A stretch of DNA of 64,000 nt, from the NCBI RefSeq assembly GCF_033115175.1, contig NC_084838.1, positions 47,657,468 to 47,721,467 on the forward strand, written 5' to 3'. The notes beneath the pieces were generated by a model. It was given only the letters and a program-made list of their open reading frames with translations, was not told where the DNA came from and made no database searches. A program made the translations under genes and the position numbers. Source of the DNA: Lepus europaeus. Taxonomy: Eukaryota; Chordata; Mammalia; Lagomorpha; Leporidae. Shown here piece after piece: positions 1 through 11,060 of the stretch. Each line of letters begins with the position of its first letter. Within the stretch, counting starts at the first letter, position 1.

Positions 1-133
1 TCCCGGGCCATATCAGAGAGCTGGCCTGGAAGAGGAGCAACCAGGACAGAATTCGGCACCCCGACTGGGACTAGAACCTGGTGTGCTGGTGCCGCAGGGC
101 AGAGGATTAGCCTATTGAGCCGCGGCACCAGCC
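1..133 (-). repeat. C-SINE, truncated by window edge
   Basis: The 5' half of a young-type C-repeat in reverse orientation. It ends in the diagnostic head block (gagccgcggcaccagcc on the plus strand); its A-rich tail lies outside the window. Confidence 0.9.
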
Positions 134-179
134 TTCTTTTGTTTTCAAACATAAAAAAGTCCTTCATACAAAAATTCAG

Positions 180-483
180 GGGCCCCGTACTGTGGCATAG
201 TAGGTTAATCCCCCCGCCTGTGGCGCTGGCATCCCAGCTCTAGTTCTGGCTGCTCATTTTCCAATCCATCTCTCTGCTATGGCCTGGGAAAGCAGTGGAA
301 AATGGCCCAAGCACTTGGGCCCCTGCACTTGCATGGGAGACCTAGAAGAAGCTCCTGGCTCCTGGCTTTGGACTGGCTAAGCTCTGGCCGTTGCAGCCAC
401 TTGGGGAGTGAACCAGTGGATGGAAGACCTTTCTATCTCTCCCTCTCACTCTCTGTAACTCTACCCCTCAAAAAAATTTTTTA
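180..483 (+). repeat. older C-SINE with target-site duplication
   Basis: A full-length older-type copy from the ggggcc-type head to the CT-rich tail. It is flanked by AAAAATTCAG at 170-179 and 484-493. The 60-codon open frame inside it is a chance translation. Confidence 0.9.
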
Positions 484-1117
484 AAAAATTCAGCATATAT
501 TAACTCCATCTTCTTCTTTTGAAGTTTGATCTTTCTTGACATTTACCCTTTAATCAATTTGGAACTTATTTTAATGTGTGGTAAGATATGCTGGATGTTT
601 TTTAGCAAATCTTTTTTCAAACACAAAACCAACTATTATTCCTTTTTCCACTGACTTTTTGTCCTTTGTAAGATATTAAAATTTTATATAAACTCTGGTC
701 TGTGTCTGGCCTTTCAGGTCTGCATCCAAACTCTCGGGACTGCCCCTCATTGTATTACAGTTCCATACTCTGCCTGAAGATCTAGAAGGGTTCCACCCAG
801 CTCAGCTCTTCTTTCTGCTTATTCTCTAAGACAAAACTCGTAATTCTTGCCAAGTTTCAAAATCAGTATATTCGGGGGTTTTGATGAGCATTATTAGGAA
901 ATGATATTTAGTACTTATTTGATTCAAATTTACAAAACCTTGCTGTGAAACTTAAGGGAAAATATTAATTATATATACATTTTGTAGACGGAAACAAAGA
1001 TGTCTCTTCTACAAAATCATCAGTTGAGTGGGAATCAGGTCATTTGTTGACTACCTGGTGTGGCTAGGGTCTCATCGAGGGCTTTAGAAACTACAGAAAG
1101 TGTGGATGGTGGTTTCT
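484..1117. other. non-repetitive AT-rich intronic sequence
   Basis: No gene, RNA or recognisable repeat was seen between two SINEs in TEK intron 1. Confidence 0.5.
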
Positions 1118-1437
1118 TGTTTTAAGATTTACACATGTATTTGAAGAGTGACAGAGAGAAAGCAGAAGGAGAAAGGGAGATCTTTCATTTTCTAATTTAC
1201 TCCCCAAATGGCCACAACAGCCAGGGCTGGACCAGACTGAAGCCAGAAGTCTGGACTCTGAGTATCCCAAGTGGGCAGCAGGGTTCCTAGTATGTGATCC
1301 ATCATCCACTGCTTTTCCAGGCACATTAGCAAGGAGCTGGGTCAGAAAGAGAGTAGCCGGGACTAGAACCCAGGACTCCAATATGGGATGCTGGGGTCAC
1401 AAGTGGCAGCTGAACCTACTGCACCACATGGTGGCCC
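1118..1437 (-). repeat. older C-SINE
   Basis: A full-length diverged copy in reverse orientation, with a purine-rich tail complement at 1150-1190 and the head at 1420-1437. The 96-codon minus-strand frame here is SINE sequence. Confidence 0.85.
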
Positions 1438-1914
1438 TCCATCAAGCTTCTAAAGTTGAGAAAAGATTTGTTCTGTCAGGAATAACTGGCAGAGGCAGTG
1501 ACAGAGAGTGACACCTATCTGGGACATTACTTCTGTATCACTTGTGTTAAAACATGGTGAAAATATTTTATGGGGTGAATAGTTTGCTAAGTCACTGGTT
1601 TTGGGGTACAGGATGGCATAAAAACTGAAAGCCATGCTCGAGTAACAGTACAGGACTCCTGCAGAAACTTCCTGAGAAGATAGGGTTGGAAAACTCCTGG
1701 TTTCTGTTTTGCAGTGTGGTACACGCAAGGTGATGGGTTTGTGTGTGGAGCTGGAACTGTCTGCCATGGTAGCAGCAGTGTCAGAGAGGAGAGATGAGCA
1801 GGGTGAGCTGGAGAGGAATTTAGTCACAGGGCCAGATGTCAACTGGCAAATTTAAGTTTTGCACACTGTTCAGCACAAATCGTCTTCTCCTTTGATACAT
1901 TAAAAATTCTGTTT
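1438..1914. other. unassigned intronic sequence
   Basis: It contains a 130-codon minus-strand open frame (1450-1842) with no recognisable domain and no homology that I know. The composition is ordinary, so it is treated as non-coding. Confidence 0.4.
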
Positions 1915-2207
1915 GTGGTCTAGAAGTTAGGATGCCAGTTAAGACAAGCAGGTTCTACATCAGAGGGCTTGAGTTCAACTCCCAGCACCAGCTCGTGACT
2001 CCAGCTTCCTGCTATTGCAGACCCTGGGAGAAAACAATGATGGCTCAAGTAATTGGGTCTCTGTCACCCATGTCAGAGACCTGTATTGCATGCCCAGCTC
2101 CCAGCTTCAGCTGTGGCCTTGGCCCTACCCTGGCTATTGTGGGCATTTGAGACGTGAATCAGCAGATGGAAATTTTCTATTGCCTCTCAAATTAAAAAGA
2201 TATTCTT
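1915..2207 (+). repeat. diverged C-SINE (old type)
   Basis: The body motifs (ATGGCTCAAGTAATTGGGTC, then GAATCAGCAGATGGAA) are clear, but the head is degraded. Confidence 0.75.
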
Positions 2208-2689
2208 ATATGTTTTAAACTTCCTAAAATCTATTTTACGCATTAATACTATGGAATTGTGTCTATTTTATATTGCTTGGCATCTCTCAGTCTTAGGTCT
2301 TACTTGAAATGGGCATCGATGAGAATGGATAAATCAGAATTACATGGTACAGTAACAAAGGCTGAAATCCCTCTCCCCACCTGCCCCAGTCTGGAAAAAT
2401 CAGCCACACCTTGACACCTACTTTCATCCATCCGTGCTTCTGTAACTACTGTCTGCTCCAAGTCTGATTTCAGTTAGTGGAGACCGACTGCCCCAGAACT
2501 ACATTAATTTCTATCTCATCTGGGCTATGTGGCACTGTCTGTGTTTCTATAGAAATGTCATCGCGTTCTAAATTGTGTGGCCATCTGTACATGGACACGG
2601 TCTCTCCTCCTTATTTACGGATTCTATACATGGATTTGTCTATGGGCTAAAATTAATTTATAACCTTGAGACGTGTCGGGTCCTTAGTT
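2208..2689. other. unassigned intronic sequence
   Basis: No gene or known repeat was recognised. Confidence 0.4.
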
Positions 2690-3115
2690 CACAAGTTCTC
2701 AGTTGAAGCAGAACCAGTAATCCATTTGCTCAGCCTCAATACTAGAAACAAGTATCCTTTACATGGTCTAGCACCATATGCCATATGCCTTATACTGTTA
2801 TGCTTTGTGTTGGCAATTTCATCATTTACAATGATCCCCAGGCACAACAAGGTTGTCTAGTGTGCCTAAGCACAAGGTGGCTGCGATATAACTAGGGACA
2901 AAGTAACACGTGTTAGACGAGTTATGTTCAGTTGGGAGGGTGGTTAGCTGTGAGTTCGATGTTAATGAATCAGCCATGTATATTAAGTGCTTTGCCATTA
3001 AATAGGAACACACATTACTCAAGGTTATGTATTGATGTGTTGATGAAAACATTGTGGCCAGAAACGTACAAAACCTCACTCTGTGGCTCATGGCTTACAG
3101 AACATGACACACCCA
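2690..3115 (+). mobile_element. Tigger/pogo-like DNA transposon relic
   Basis: The stretch resembles a common mammalian fossil encoding part of a pogo-type (CENP-B-like) transposase. The block around 2935-3075 (tgagttcgatgttaatgaa, then aaggttatgtattgat) corresponds to the helix-turn-helix region as I remember it. Stops and frameshifts throughout make it inert. The assignment is from memory. Confidence 0.5.
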
Positions 3116-3214
3116 CAGATGACAACAATCTACTGTGTGTCCAGCTGCATCTCACACCCACCACCCCCCACACCCACCTTAGCAGCAAGGTCTATGTCCA
3201 ATTTTTCAAAAAAT

Positions 3215-3533
3215 ATATTTAAATTCATTTTATTTGAAAGGCCGAGAGACACAAAGAGAAACAAATGAGCAGATCTCCCCCATCTGCTTGTTCACTCTTC
3301 CCAGGTGCCTGCAACAGCCAGGGCTGGGCCGGGCCAAAATCAAGCACAGAATTCAACCTGGTTTTCTCATAGGTGGCAGGACCCAAGTAGCTGAGCCATC
3401 ATCCCCTGCCTTCCAAGGTGTGCTTTAGCAGGAATCAGGATCAAAAAACACAGGAAGACACTCAAACCAGGCACTCTGATAGGGGATGTGGGAATCCCAA
3501 GCAACAGCTTAACTGATGGGCCACGCACTCACC
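3215..3533 (-). repeat. older C-SINE
   Basis: A reverse-oriented full-length diverged copy, with an A/T-rich tail complement at 3215-3235 and the head at 3515-3533. Confidence 0.8.
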
Positions 3534-3544
3534 TCTTCTGCATG

Positions 3545-3830
3545 TATATATCCAAGTAGCTGACCCAGGGCTTGGCACAGAGCGGGAATACAAAAACATT
3601 CATAGACTAGAAAGGGTCGGAATGCAATGAAATGTCTTGAAGAGGATGGAATGTAATAACCATTATGTAGATGCTCAGAGACAGGGTGCTGCTTCTGAGC
3701 AGTTGCCACATAGCACAGGGAGGCATTCAGGAATAACAATGCTAGCTAACACTTATGGAGCACTTGTCACTATCTGTATCTTGTGAAGATTTTGACAAGC
3801 TCCCTCTCACATGTCATCTCCACAACACTT
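3545..3830 (+). repeat. MIR/L2-like relic
   Basis: 3745-3830 matches the MIR core pattern (cttatggagcacttgtcact, then catgtcatctccacaac). The left part has a degraded cttggcacagagcgg block typical of L2 or MIR tails. Confidence 0.5.
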
Positions 3831-3837
3831 TTTTGTT

Positions 3838-4150
3838 TTTAAGTATTTATTTATTTTGAAAGTCAGAGTTACAGAAATTAGAAGGAGAGAGAGATCTTCC
3901 ATCCACTGGTTCACACCCCAGATGGCTACAACGGCTAGGGCTGAGCCAGGCCAAGGCCAGGAGCCAGGAGTTTCTTCCAGGTCTCCCACACAGATACAGG
4001 GCCCCAAACATTTGGGCCATCCTTCGCTGCTTTTCCCAGGTCATTACTAAGGAACTGGATTGCAAGCAGAGCAGGGAACTCAAACTGGCACGCAAATGGG
4101 ATGCTGGCATCGCAGGCAGTGTCTTTACTCGCTGCGCCACAACACAAGCC
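3838..4150 (-). repeat. older C-SINE
   Basis: A full-length reverse copy with an AAGTATTTATTTATTT tail complement and a head ending at 4143. A C-run (4149-4160) follows directly. Confidence 0.88.
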
Positions 4151-4160
4151 CCCCCCCCCC

Positions 4161-4970
4161 CACTACCCTTTAATGTGGGTAATGGTCCCATTGTCTTCAT
4201 TCCATGGCAAACTGAAATGTCTTGCCCCACGTGATACAACCCAGCCCAGATTTATCTGCCCCAAGAGCCAGTGCTCCTTCTCATCAGCCATAAGGTGAAA
4301 AGCTGGGTTTGGTGGGGATGACAAGCCTCGAGTTCCCTCAGTAACTTACCCCTGGGAGAGGAAAGGGGCCCCAGCCTGGGTCACTGGCTCTCCTCAGCCT
4401 TAATGGGAAGACAGTGAGGAGGTCAAAGGCGATTGTCCCCTGGCTGGCAACGACACCGTCTTTTGTTTGAATGCAGGAGCAGCTGGCAGAGCTCCGGCAT
4501 TACTCATGTTGGAATCCCACTCTGCTCACGGCTACGGGCTCCAGAGTCACTCAGTGGTGGGAGCTGCAGCCAGGCCTGCTGGGAGATGACTGCAGGCCTC
4601 TGAAGGAGGCTGAGCTCCTCCAGCTGTCGTGCGTGTCTGGCGCCAGCTCCACACCTTGTGTGAAAAGCACAGCTATTCTGGCTGTGAGTACACAAGGGGC
4701 AGGAGGCTGGGAGGGCCAGGCAGTAAAAACCCAGCCCCTAGCGCCAAGGGTCTTGAGCTTGTCACTTGTAAGAAAGAAAACAAAAACAAAAGTAAACTAA
4801 ACAAAAATAAATTTCTCAATGAGCTGTTTGGGGGCTTTTTGGAAGATCACTCCTTTGAGCTGTTATGCTGGTGGTTAATGGGCTGATGCCAGTGTCAATG
4901 TGTAAGGTCCACCATGGTCTCTACAGTTGAGGAGACCCCATTGTGCTTAGCAATAATGAGGAGATGGACA
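4161..4970. other. unassigned GC-moderate intronic sequence
   Basis: The stretch is non-repetitive. It contains a 109-codon plus-strand frame (4471-4800) without recognisable features, so it is not called as a gene. An AC/AAAT-rich run lies near 4770-4815. Confidence 0.4.
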
Positions 4971-4974
4971 AAAG

Positions 4975-5130
4975 TAGTGACCACACTAACATTTACTTTG
5001 TGTTTTCTAAATCTAAGCATTGCTCTAAACAGTTTCTATGAATTGACTCATCCCTCCTCCCAAAATATCCATGAGGTAGGTACTAACATTTTGCATATTT
5101 TTTGGATGAAGCCAAGTAATGTCCACCATA
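4975..5130 (+). repeat. MIR relic
   Basis: A diverged MIR core: aacatttactttgtg, then gcattgctctaaacagtttc, then catgaggtaggtactaac. Confidence 0.65.
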
Positions 5131-5450
5131 GCACAAAGCTAGTAGTGGTTGTAACAGGTTGAACTGTTGGCTGCCACTCTTCAGCCCTTCTTGCATCCCC
5201 ACACTTGCTTTGGCCTCAGTGTGGGCAGAGTGTGCTTCCCAGCCTTGGACTCGGCCCACACTTTGAGAGCATGCCAGTTCTGACTCCAAACTTCAAGAAG
5301 CCACATCTTGCTCACTTGTTTCTACTTAGTCCCGCCGTGTTCCTCACATCACCAGGAAAAAGACATGGCCTGGGTAAACTGCTGACCCAAGAAGGAAGAC
5401 AAGTGAGCAGAGTCATGCAGATGACCACACATGCAACAGGAAGCAAAGCT

Positions 5451-5757
5451 GGGGCCGGCACTGTGGTGCAGTAGGTTAAGCTTCCGCCTGCAGCGCTGTC
5501 ATCCCACATGGGTGCCAATTCCTGTCCTGGCTGCTCCACTTACAATCCAGCTTTCTACTGTGGCCTGGGAAAGCAGAAGAGATAGCCCAAGTGCTTGGGC
5601 CCCTGCACCCTCATGGGAGACCTGGAAGAAGCTCCTGGCTTCAGCCTGGTCCAGCCCTGGTAACTGCAGCCATTTGGGGAGTGAACCTGCAGGTGGAAAA
5701 CTTTCTGTCTCTCCCTCTCTAACTATACTTCTCAAATAAAGAAATATTTTTTAAAAA
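5451..5757 (+). repeat. older C-SINE
   Basis: A full-length copy with head ggggccggcactgtggtgca and a tail of CT repeats followed by aaataaagaaatattttt. Confidence 0.9.
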
Positions 5758-5834
5758 TCACTAGAAGATAGGATTTAAAAAAAAAGCAGCAGCAAAGCTG
5801 TCCCAGCTGCTGCAACATTTAACAGAGACACCTA

Positions 5835-5958
5835 ACAGTGCCAGGCATATCAGCCAATCCTCAGATGACCCAAAAAACACAAGAGCAATCAAATTTTGTT
5901 TAGCCACTGGGTTCTGGGAATAGATTGTTACACAGCAATAATTAATGAGCATGAGAAT
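5835..5958 (+). mobile_element. MLT1-like LTR 3' fragment
   Basis: The block gtttagccactgggttctgg, then gttacacagcaataattaatga, matches the 3' end of mammalian MLT1 (ERVL-MaLR) LTRs as I recall them. It is non-coding and very old. Confidence 0.5.
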
Positions 5959-6017
5959 AAAGTTTAGATACAAGCCAAGACAGTCAGACCACAGAGTACT
6001 TGCACTAAACTCTAATT

Positions 6018-6290
6018 TAGGGGCAGGCATTGTCGTGTGGAGGGTTAAGCCACTGCCTAGGAAACTGGAATCCCACATGAGCACTGGTTCAAGTCCTGGC
6101 TGTTCCACTTCTGATCCAACTTCCTGCTAATACACCTAGAAAGGCAGTGGATGATGGCCCAAGTTCTTGGGTCTGGCTCCTGGCTTGGGCCTGTCCCAGT
6201 TCTAATGTCTTAGCAATTTGGAGAGTGAACCAGCAGATGGAAGACATTTCTAACTCTGCGTTTCAAACAAATATTTTTAAAGAAATTAAA
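6018..6290 (+). repeat. older C-SINE
   Basis: A diverged full-length copy from ggggcaggcattgtc to the AT-rich tail. Confidence 0.82.
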
Positions 6291-6369
6291 CTAATTTACA
6301 TTGCTTCCCACATTCTGTTAATACAAAAACCTGGCTTTTAATGAGCTGATGGAATTTGAACAAAGTACT

Positions 6370-6420
6370 GAATTCTCTGGGCCTCAGTGTTGGCATTCAT
6401 AAAATAAGCAGGATGAGCTG
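6370..6420 (+). repeat. MIR 3' fragment
   Basis: A short match (ctctgggcctcagtg, then cataaaataagcaggatgag) to the MIR tail. Confidence 0.45.
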
Positions 6421-6427
6421 AATCTTA

Positions 6428-6680
6428 AGAAAATTATTTTATTTGAAAAACAGAGACACATGGAGACAGATATTCTATTCATTTCTTCATTCCCCTAAAT
6501 GCCTAAAAGAGCCAGCACTGGGCTAGACTGAAGCCAGGATCCAGGAACTGAATCCTGATCTCCCAACGACTTGAGCCATTGTCTACCCTGGTCATTGCAA
6601 GAATTTGTAAAGTGAGCCAGCCGATGGGAGCTAGCTCCTACTCTTTCTCTGTGTCTTAACTAAATAAATACAAATGCAAA
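6428..6680. repeat. chimeric/inverted C-SINE fragments
   Basis: The left part (6428 to about 6595) reads as a reverse-oriented C-SINE body. From about 6590 the sequence switches to a forward-oriented 3' end (gtcattgcaagaatttg, then gtgagccagccgatggga, then taaataaata). Confidence 0.65.
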
Positions 6681-6797
6681 AGATGTTTGTTTTGGTACAA
6701 AAAAGTTTGAATGATGCATCGTTTTATTCACAATACACATGCATGAACTTTTGAACATACTTTGTATGCATGCATTTCAAAAAATGGGTTTTAACCA

Positions 6798-7107
6798 AAA
6801 TATTTTTAAATTTTTATTTGAAAAGTATGGAGAGACAGAAAGAGACAGACACAGATAGATAGAAAAATATGTTCTATTCACTGGCTCACTACCCAAATGC
6901 CTGCAACAACCAAAGCTAAATCAAGTCGGGGAGCTCAAAACTCAATCCATGTTGGTGGAAAGGATCAAGTATCTGAACCCCCACCTCCTGTCCCCAGGGT
7001 ATGCATTGTCAGGAAGCTGGAACTGACAGCTTAGCTAAGACCTAAACCCAGGCCTTCTGATATGAGGTGTGGGTGTCCGAAGCAGCATCTTAAATACCTG
7101 CCCCTAA
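6798..7107 (-). repeat. older C-SINE
   Basis: A reverse diverged copy with gagagacagaaagagacaga near its tail and the head near 7090. Confidence 0.8.
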
Positions 7108-7287
7108 ACTTATCTGTTAATGCTATTTTTCCAAAAACAATTTACATTTCCTTCATAAAATATGTGGATATTTACGTCAACCCTAGAATAAAAGATTTCT
7201 TTCCAAATGCAAGGGATGCTGGACATAAGGAAAATTAAGACTAAGGGAAGGATTCGAGGAAAGATGTGATAAAATGGGAGCAGAGTT

Positions 7288-7384
7288 ATTCTTTCTCCTT
7301 CTCTCTCTCCCTCCCTCCCCTGTCCCCCTCCCCCTCCCCCACTCCTTCCCCCTCTCCCTCCCTCCCCCCCCCCCACACACACAC
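7288..7384. repeat. C/T-rich low-complexity tract
   Basis: Almost pure pyrimidine on the plus strand (CTTT, CCCT and C-run units) ending in a short (AC)n. The minus strand is G-rich with several runs of three or more G. Glycine-rich open frames on the minus strand here are low-complexity artefacts. Confidence 0.9.
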
Positions 7385-7469
7385 TCCAGAGTAGGTCCAA
7401 AACCCAGTAACAAGCTTAGTCAGAAATGAGGCAGATTCCATTAGGATTCAAACTATCAAGAACTACAAA

Positions 7470-7785
7470 CTGGTTGACATTGTGGCGCAGTGGGTTAAGC
7501 CACCATCTGCAATGCTGAATCCCATATTGGAGCTCAGGTTCACATCCGGACAGCTCCACTTCCAATCCAGCTCCCTGCTAATGTGCCTGGGTAGGCAGTA
7601 GCAAATGGCCCAAGTATTTGAACACCTGCCACCCATGTGGGAGTCCCAGATGAAGCTCCTGGCTCCTGGCTTTGGCCTGGCCAAGCCTCAAACATCATGG
7701 CTTATCTTTTGAGGAGTGAATCAGCAGATGGAAGATCTCTCTCTCTCTGTTTACTCTTTCAAATAAGTTAAATAAATCTTTTAAA
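7470..7785 (+). repeat. older C-SINE
   Basis: A full-length copy: head ctggttgacattgtggcgca, B-box-like ggttcacatccgg, and a tail ending aaataaatctttta. Confidence 0.88.
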
Positions 7786-8149
7786 AAGATTGAAGAACCA
7801 ACAAGCAATGGATTTGTGATAAATCTGTTACTGACCTAAAGATGACAAATCATCATAGAGTTTCTGTTAAGTCCCAGAGCAGACAGGAGACTGGGGGCTG
7901 CCAAGAGAAAAGCAGGGAGCCCCACTTCCATTTTACTCTAGATTTTTAGCAGAGGCCCAAGAACCCACAGCTGGAGGCCTCTCTTATTCCTTATACAAGC
8001 CCAGGCTTAGGGTACCAAGGGAAGCCAGGGAGCCTCCTCCACAGGAAATACCAGTTGCCTGCCCTCATAGATGCAGACAAGCTCTGAAAGGGATGGCATA
8101 AAGCAACTCAAGAGGCTCTGGCTTCGTTTATTTAAAAAAATAAAAACAA
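7786..8149. other. unassigned intronic sequence
   Basis: Unique sequence between SINEs; nothing recognised. Confidence 0.4.
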
Positions 8150-8480
8150 GGCCGGTGCCACGGCTCAACAGGCTAATCCTCCCCCTGAGGCGCTGGCACA
8201 CTGGGATCTAGTCCAGGTCAGGGCGCCAGATTCTGTCCTGGTTGCCCATCTTCCAGGCCAGCTCTCTGCTGTGGCCCTGGTGTGCAGTGGAGGATGGCCC
8301 AAGTGCTTGGGCCCTGCACCTGCATGGGAGACCAGGAGAAGCACCTGGCTCCTGGCTTCGGATCAGCGCAGTGCACCGGCCACAGTGCGCCAGCCACTGG
8401 AGGGTGAACCAATGGCAAAGGAAGACCTTTCTCTCTGTCTCTCTGTCCACTCTGCCTATCAAAAAAATAAAAACAAAACA
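8150..8480 (+). repeat. young C-SINE
   Basis: A full-length young-type copy with head GGCCGGTGCCACGGCTCAAC, the tail box cactctgcctatcaaaaa, and A-rich flanks. It shows the usual long SINE open frames on both strands. Confidence 0.93.
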
Positions 8481-8648
8481 CAGCTCATTTTTATTGAGTG
8501 CTTACATGTACCAACACTGTACTAAGTACTTCTAAGGAGTATCTATTTTAAAATGTTTGCCAAAACCACAGGAGTAAGTTCTGTTAGCCTCATTTTCTAG
8601 GAACCAATCGAAGTTATCATGAAACACTAGTTAGAAGACAGCACAATG

Positions 8649-8954
8649 GGCCGGCACTGCGACTCACTAGGCTAATCCTCCGCCTGCGGTGCCGGCACCC
8701 CAGGTTCTAGTCCTGGTTGGGGCACCAGATTCTGTCCCGGTTGCTCCTCTTCCAGTCCAGCTCTCTGCTGTGGCCCGGGAGTGCAGTGGAGGATGGCCCA
8801 GGTCCTTGGGCCCTGCACCCGCATGGGAGACCAGGAAGAAGCACCTGGCTCCTGGCTTCGGATCGGCACAGCGCGCTGGCTGTAGTGGCCATTTGGAGGG
8901 TGAACCAACGGAAGGAAGACCTTTCTGTCTCTTTCTCTCGCTAACTCTGCCTGT

Positions 8955-8984
<30 letters not shown>
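8649..8984 (+). repeat. young C-SINE with target-site duplication
   Basis: Flanked by AGACAGCACAATG (8636-8648) and AGATAGCACAATG (8985-8997), one mismatch. It ends in an A-run of about 30 bases, a sign of recent insertion. Confidence 0.95.
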
Positions 8985-8987
<3 letters not shown>

Positions 8988-8997
8988 TAGCACAATG

Positions 8998-9460
8998 AAG
9001 TGTCTTAGTGAGTCTAGAATTTGTTCTCGGGTCATTCTCAATTTAACCCTTGTCTCCATCATTTCCTACTACATCATGTGGACAGTCGGGATGATTCACG
9101 AACAACAGACAGAAAGAACCTCAAAATAGTTCAAGCATATTTATAAAAATAAAAACTGGCTCACATAACTGGAAGAGGCAGGGATGGGTTTCTGATCTAC
9201 AGTCACTGGCTCCAGGGCTCAAATCCTATCAGAGGGCCTATCTTGGCTCAGTTCTGTGTACTGGTCTCATTCTCTCCTACTAAAGATGAGCTTTCTTCGG
9301 GTGGCCAGGGATACAGCATTCTCAGTAAAGAAAGGGAACATTCTGCTTTGAGTCCTCTGCTGCCATTAGATGTAGGTGGCACTCCGTGGTCAATGATTGG
9401 CAATGCCATCAGAATCACACAGAGGAAAAGCAGGGATGTTAAGCAGTCCAAACTACTGGA
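8998..9460. other. unassigned intronic sequence
   Basis: Non-repetitive; no gene recognised. Confidence 0.4.
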
Positions 9461-9464
9461 GGTC

Positions 9465-9545
9465 CACTACCCTTTAACCTTGGGTAAGTCACTTAACCTT
9501 TTTAAACCTTGGTTTCCCCATCATTAACACAATGAATAATGGGTG
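9465..9545 (+). repeat. MIR 3' fragment
   Basis: Clear MIR tail: accttgggtaagtcacttaa, then ccttggtttccccatcatta. Confidence 0.75.
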
Positions 9546-9546
9546 A

Positions 9547-10215
9547 GCATTTGGCATACAAGTAGGGTCACCATTTTGGACACCTGTGTCCCATGTTGGA
9601 GTGCTTAGTTCAAGTTGCGACTACTCCACTTTTTTTTTTTTTTTTAAACCTTTAAGGGTTTTTTTGTTGTTGTTTTTTTTTTTTTTTTTTGACAGGCAGA
9701 GTGGACAGTGAGAGAGAGAGACAGAGAGAAAGGTCTTCCTTTTGCTGTTGGTTCACTCTCCAATGGCCGCCGCGGCTGGCGCGCTGCGGCCGGCGCACCG
9801 CGCTGATCTGAAGCCTGGAGTCAGGTGCTTCTCCTGGTCTCCCATGTGGGTGCAGGGCCCAAGCACTTGGGCCATCCTCCACTGCACTCCCTGGCCACAG
9901 CAGAGAGCTGGCCTGGAAGAGGGGCAACCGGGATAGAATCCGGCGCCCCGACTGGGACTAGAACCCAGTGTGCCGGCGCCGCAAGGCGGAGGATTAGCCT
10001 AGTGAGCCGCGGCGCCGGCCACGCGACTACTCCACTTCTAATCCAACTTCCTGCTGATGGAACTCTGGAAAGCTGCAGGTAATGGCTCAAGTGCTTGGGA
10101 CCCTGCTAACCATGTGGGAGACCTAGATGGAGTTCTGGTTCCTGGCTGTTGAGAGCATTTAGGGGGTGAACTAGTGAAAGGAAGATCACTTTCTGTTTTA
10201 ATATATTAAAAATAA
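9547..10215 (+). repeat. old C-SINE split by a younger one
   Basis: The outer element spans 9547-9631 and 10023-10215. The two halves join cleanly across a duplicated GCGACTACTCCACTT (9617-9631 and 10023-10037). Confidence 0.85.
9632..10022 (-). repeat. young C-SINE nested in an older C-SINE
   Basis: A reverse full-length young copy (head near 10020). Its tail side carries an interrupted T-tract of about 50 bases (9632-9690), partly filled by aaacctttaagggttt. Confidence 0.93.
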
Positions 10216-11060
10216 AATTAATAGATTAATATTTGCTGTTCAAAGTTGTAAGACACTAAAAATCATATTTAACACTTGGCACAAAAGCATTGAACCTCTG
10301 GTAGTCATTTTTGTTATTACTATTATTGTGCTGTTGTTGTTTTTGACCTAGGGATTGGAATTTGAAGTCCATCCCAGATTCCCAGATGTCTAAAGCACTC
10401 TTGTCCCCAGGGCGGAGTCCCCTTTGGCTCTGCAGCCAGACGCCTTGCACAACCCAGGCCCTGTGTGCCAAGGTTAAGCTGGTTCACCATCTGACGGCCA
10501 CGTAGCAGCGAGTGCCTCCCCAGCCCCAGCAATGTCAATACTGCCTTCCTGACTCCGCCTATTGTATCTGGAGTAAAGTGGCTGAGCATTGTCTTCCAGC
10601 GCTCCCCCCAGGAAGCATGATATCACCCTCTAACAAAAGCGGGAAAGCTGACAGATCTGCTGAGATGGGTGTGACTACCACACACACCTCACTGGTCAAG
10701 CCCTGGGCGAGGGGCCGTGGCAAGCAGACGGTAAACAGTAGCCGCCCATGATGCCCCCCAACCGAATGCCTGACCAGCTCCTTTGGCTGGTCTTCAAGTT
10801 TTCCTCTCCTTTGCCACATCCGTGCCACGTTAGACATGACCAGCAAGCAATGCGGATGTACTCCCTCTAAGCAGCAGAGGGGTTGCAAAGCAGCAGGACT
10901 CTGCCCATCTGGCAAACCCGCACCTTCACACCTGCTCCTGCAGCCTTTGGGAAGGAACATGAGAAGATACCTGAAGGGACAAAAAGAGGCAGAGAGGGTG
11001 GGAAAAGAGGGGAGCCAGCACAGCTGTCTCTAAAAATCCTGCCACACGTGTGATGTGAGC
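10216..11060. promoter_or_regulatory. non-repetitive GC-rich block in TEK intron 1, possible enhancer
   Basis: Between about 10380 and 11060 the sequence is GC-richer than its surroundings and free of interspersed repeats, with several GGAA/TTCC cores (for example near 10801 and 10950). It lies 6-7 kb into intron 1. The known Tie2 enhancer is intronic and ETS-dependent, so this is one candidate, on position and composition only. Open frames of 130-136 codons on the minus strand here look fortuitous. Confidence 0.25.

Noticed and set aside
1450..1842. 130-codon minus-strand frame
   Set aside because: No domain, no similarity recalled and it is inside an intron.
7183..7413. glycine/arginine-rich peptide frame
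   Set aside because: Translation of the polypyrimidine tract on the opposite strand.
8689..9129. 146-codon frame on the plus strand
   Set aside because: It is a translation of a young C-SINE and its A-run (poly-lysine); identical peptides recur at every C-SINE.
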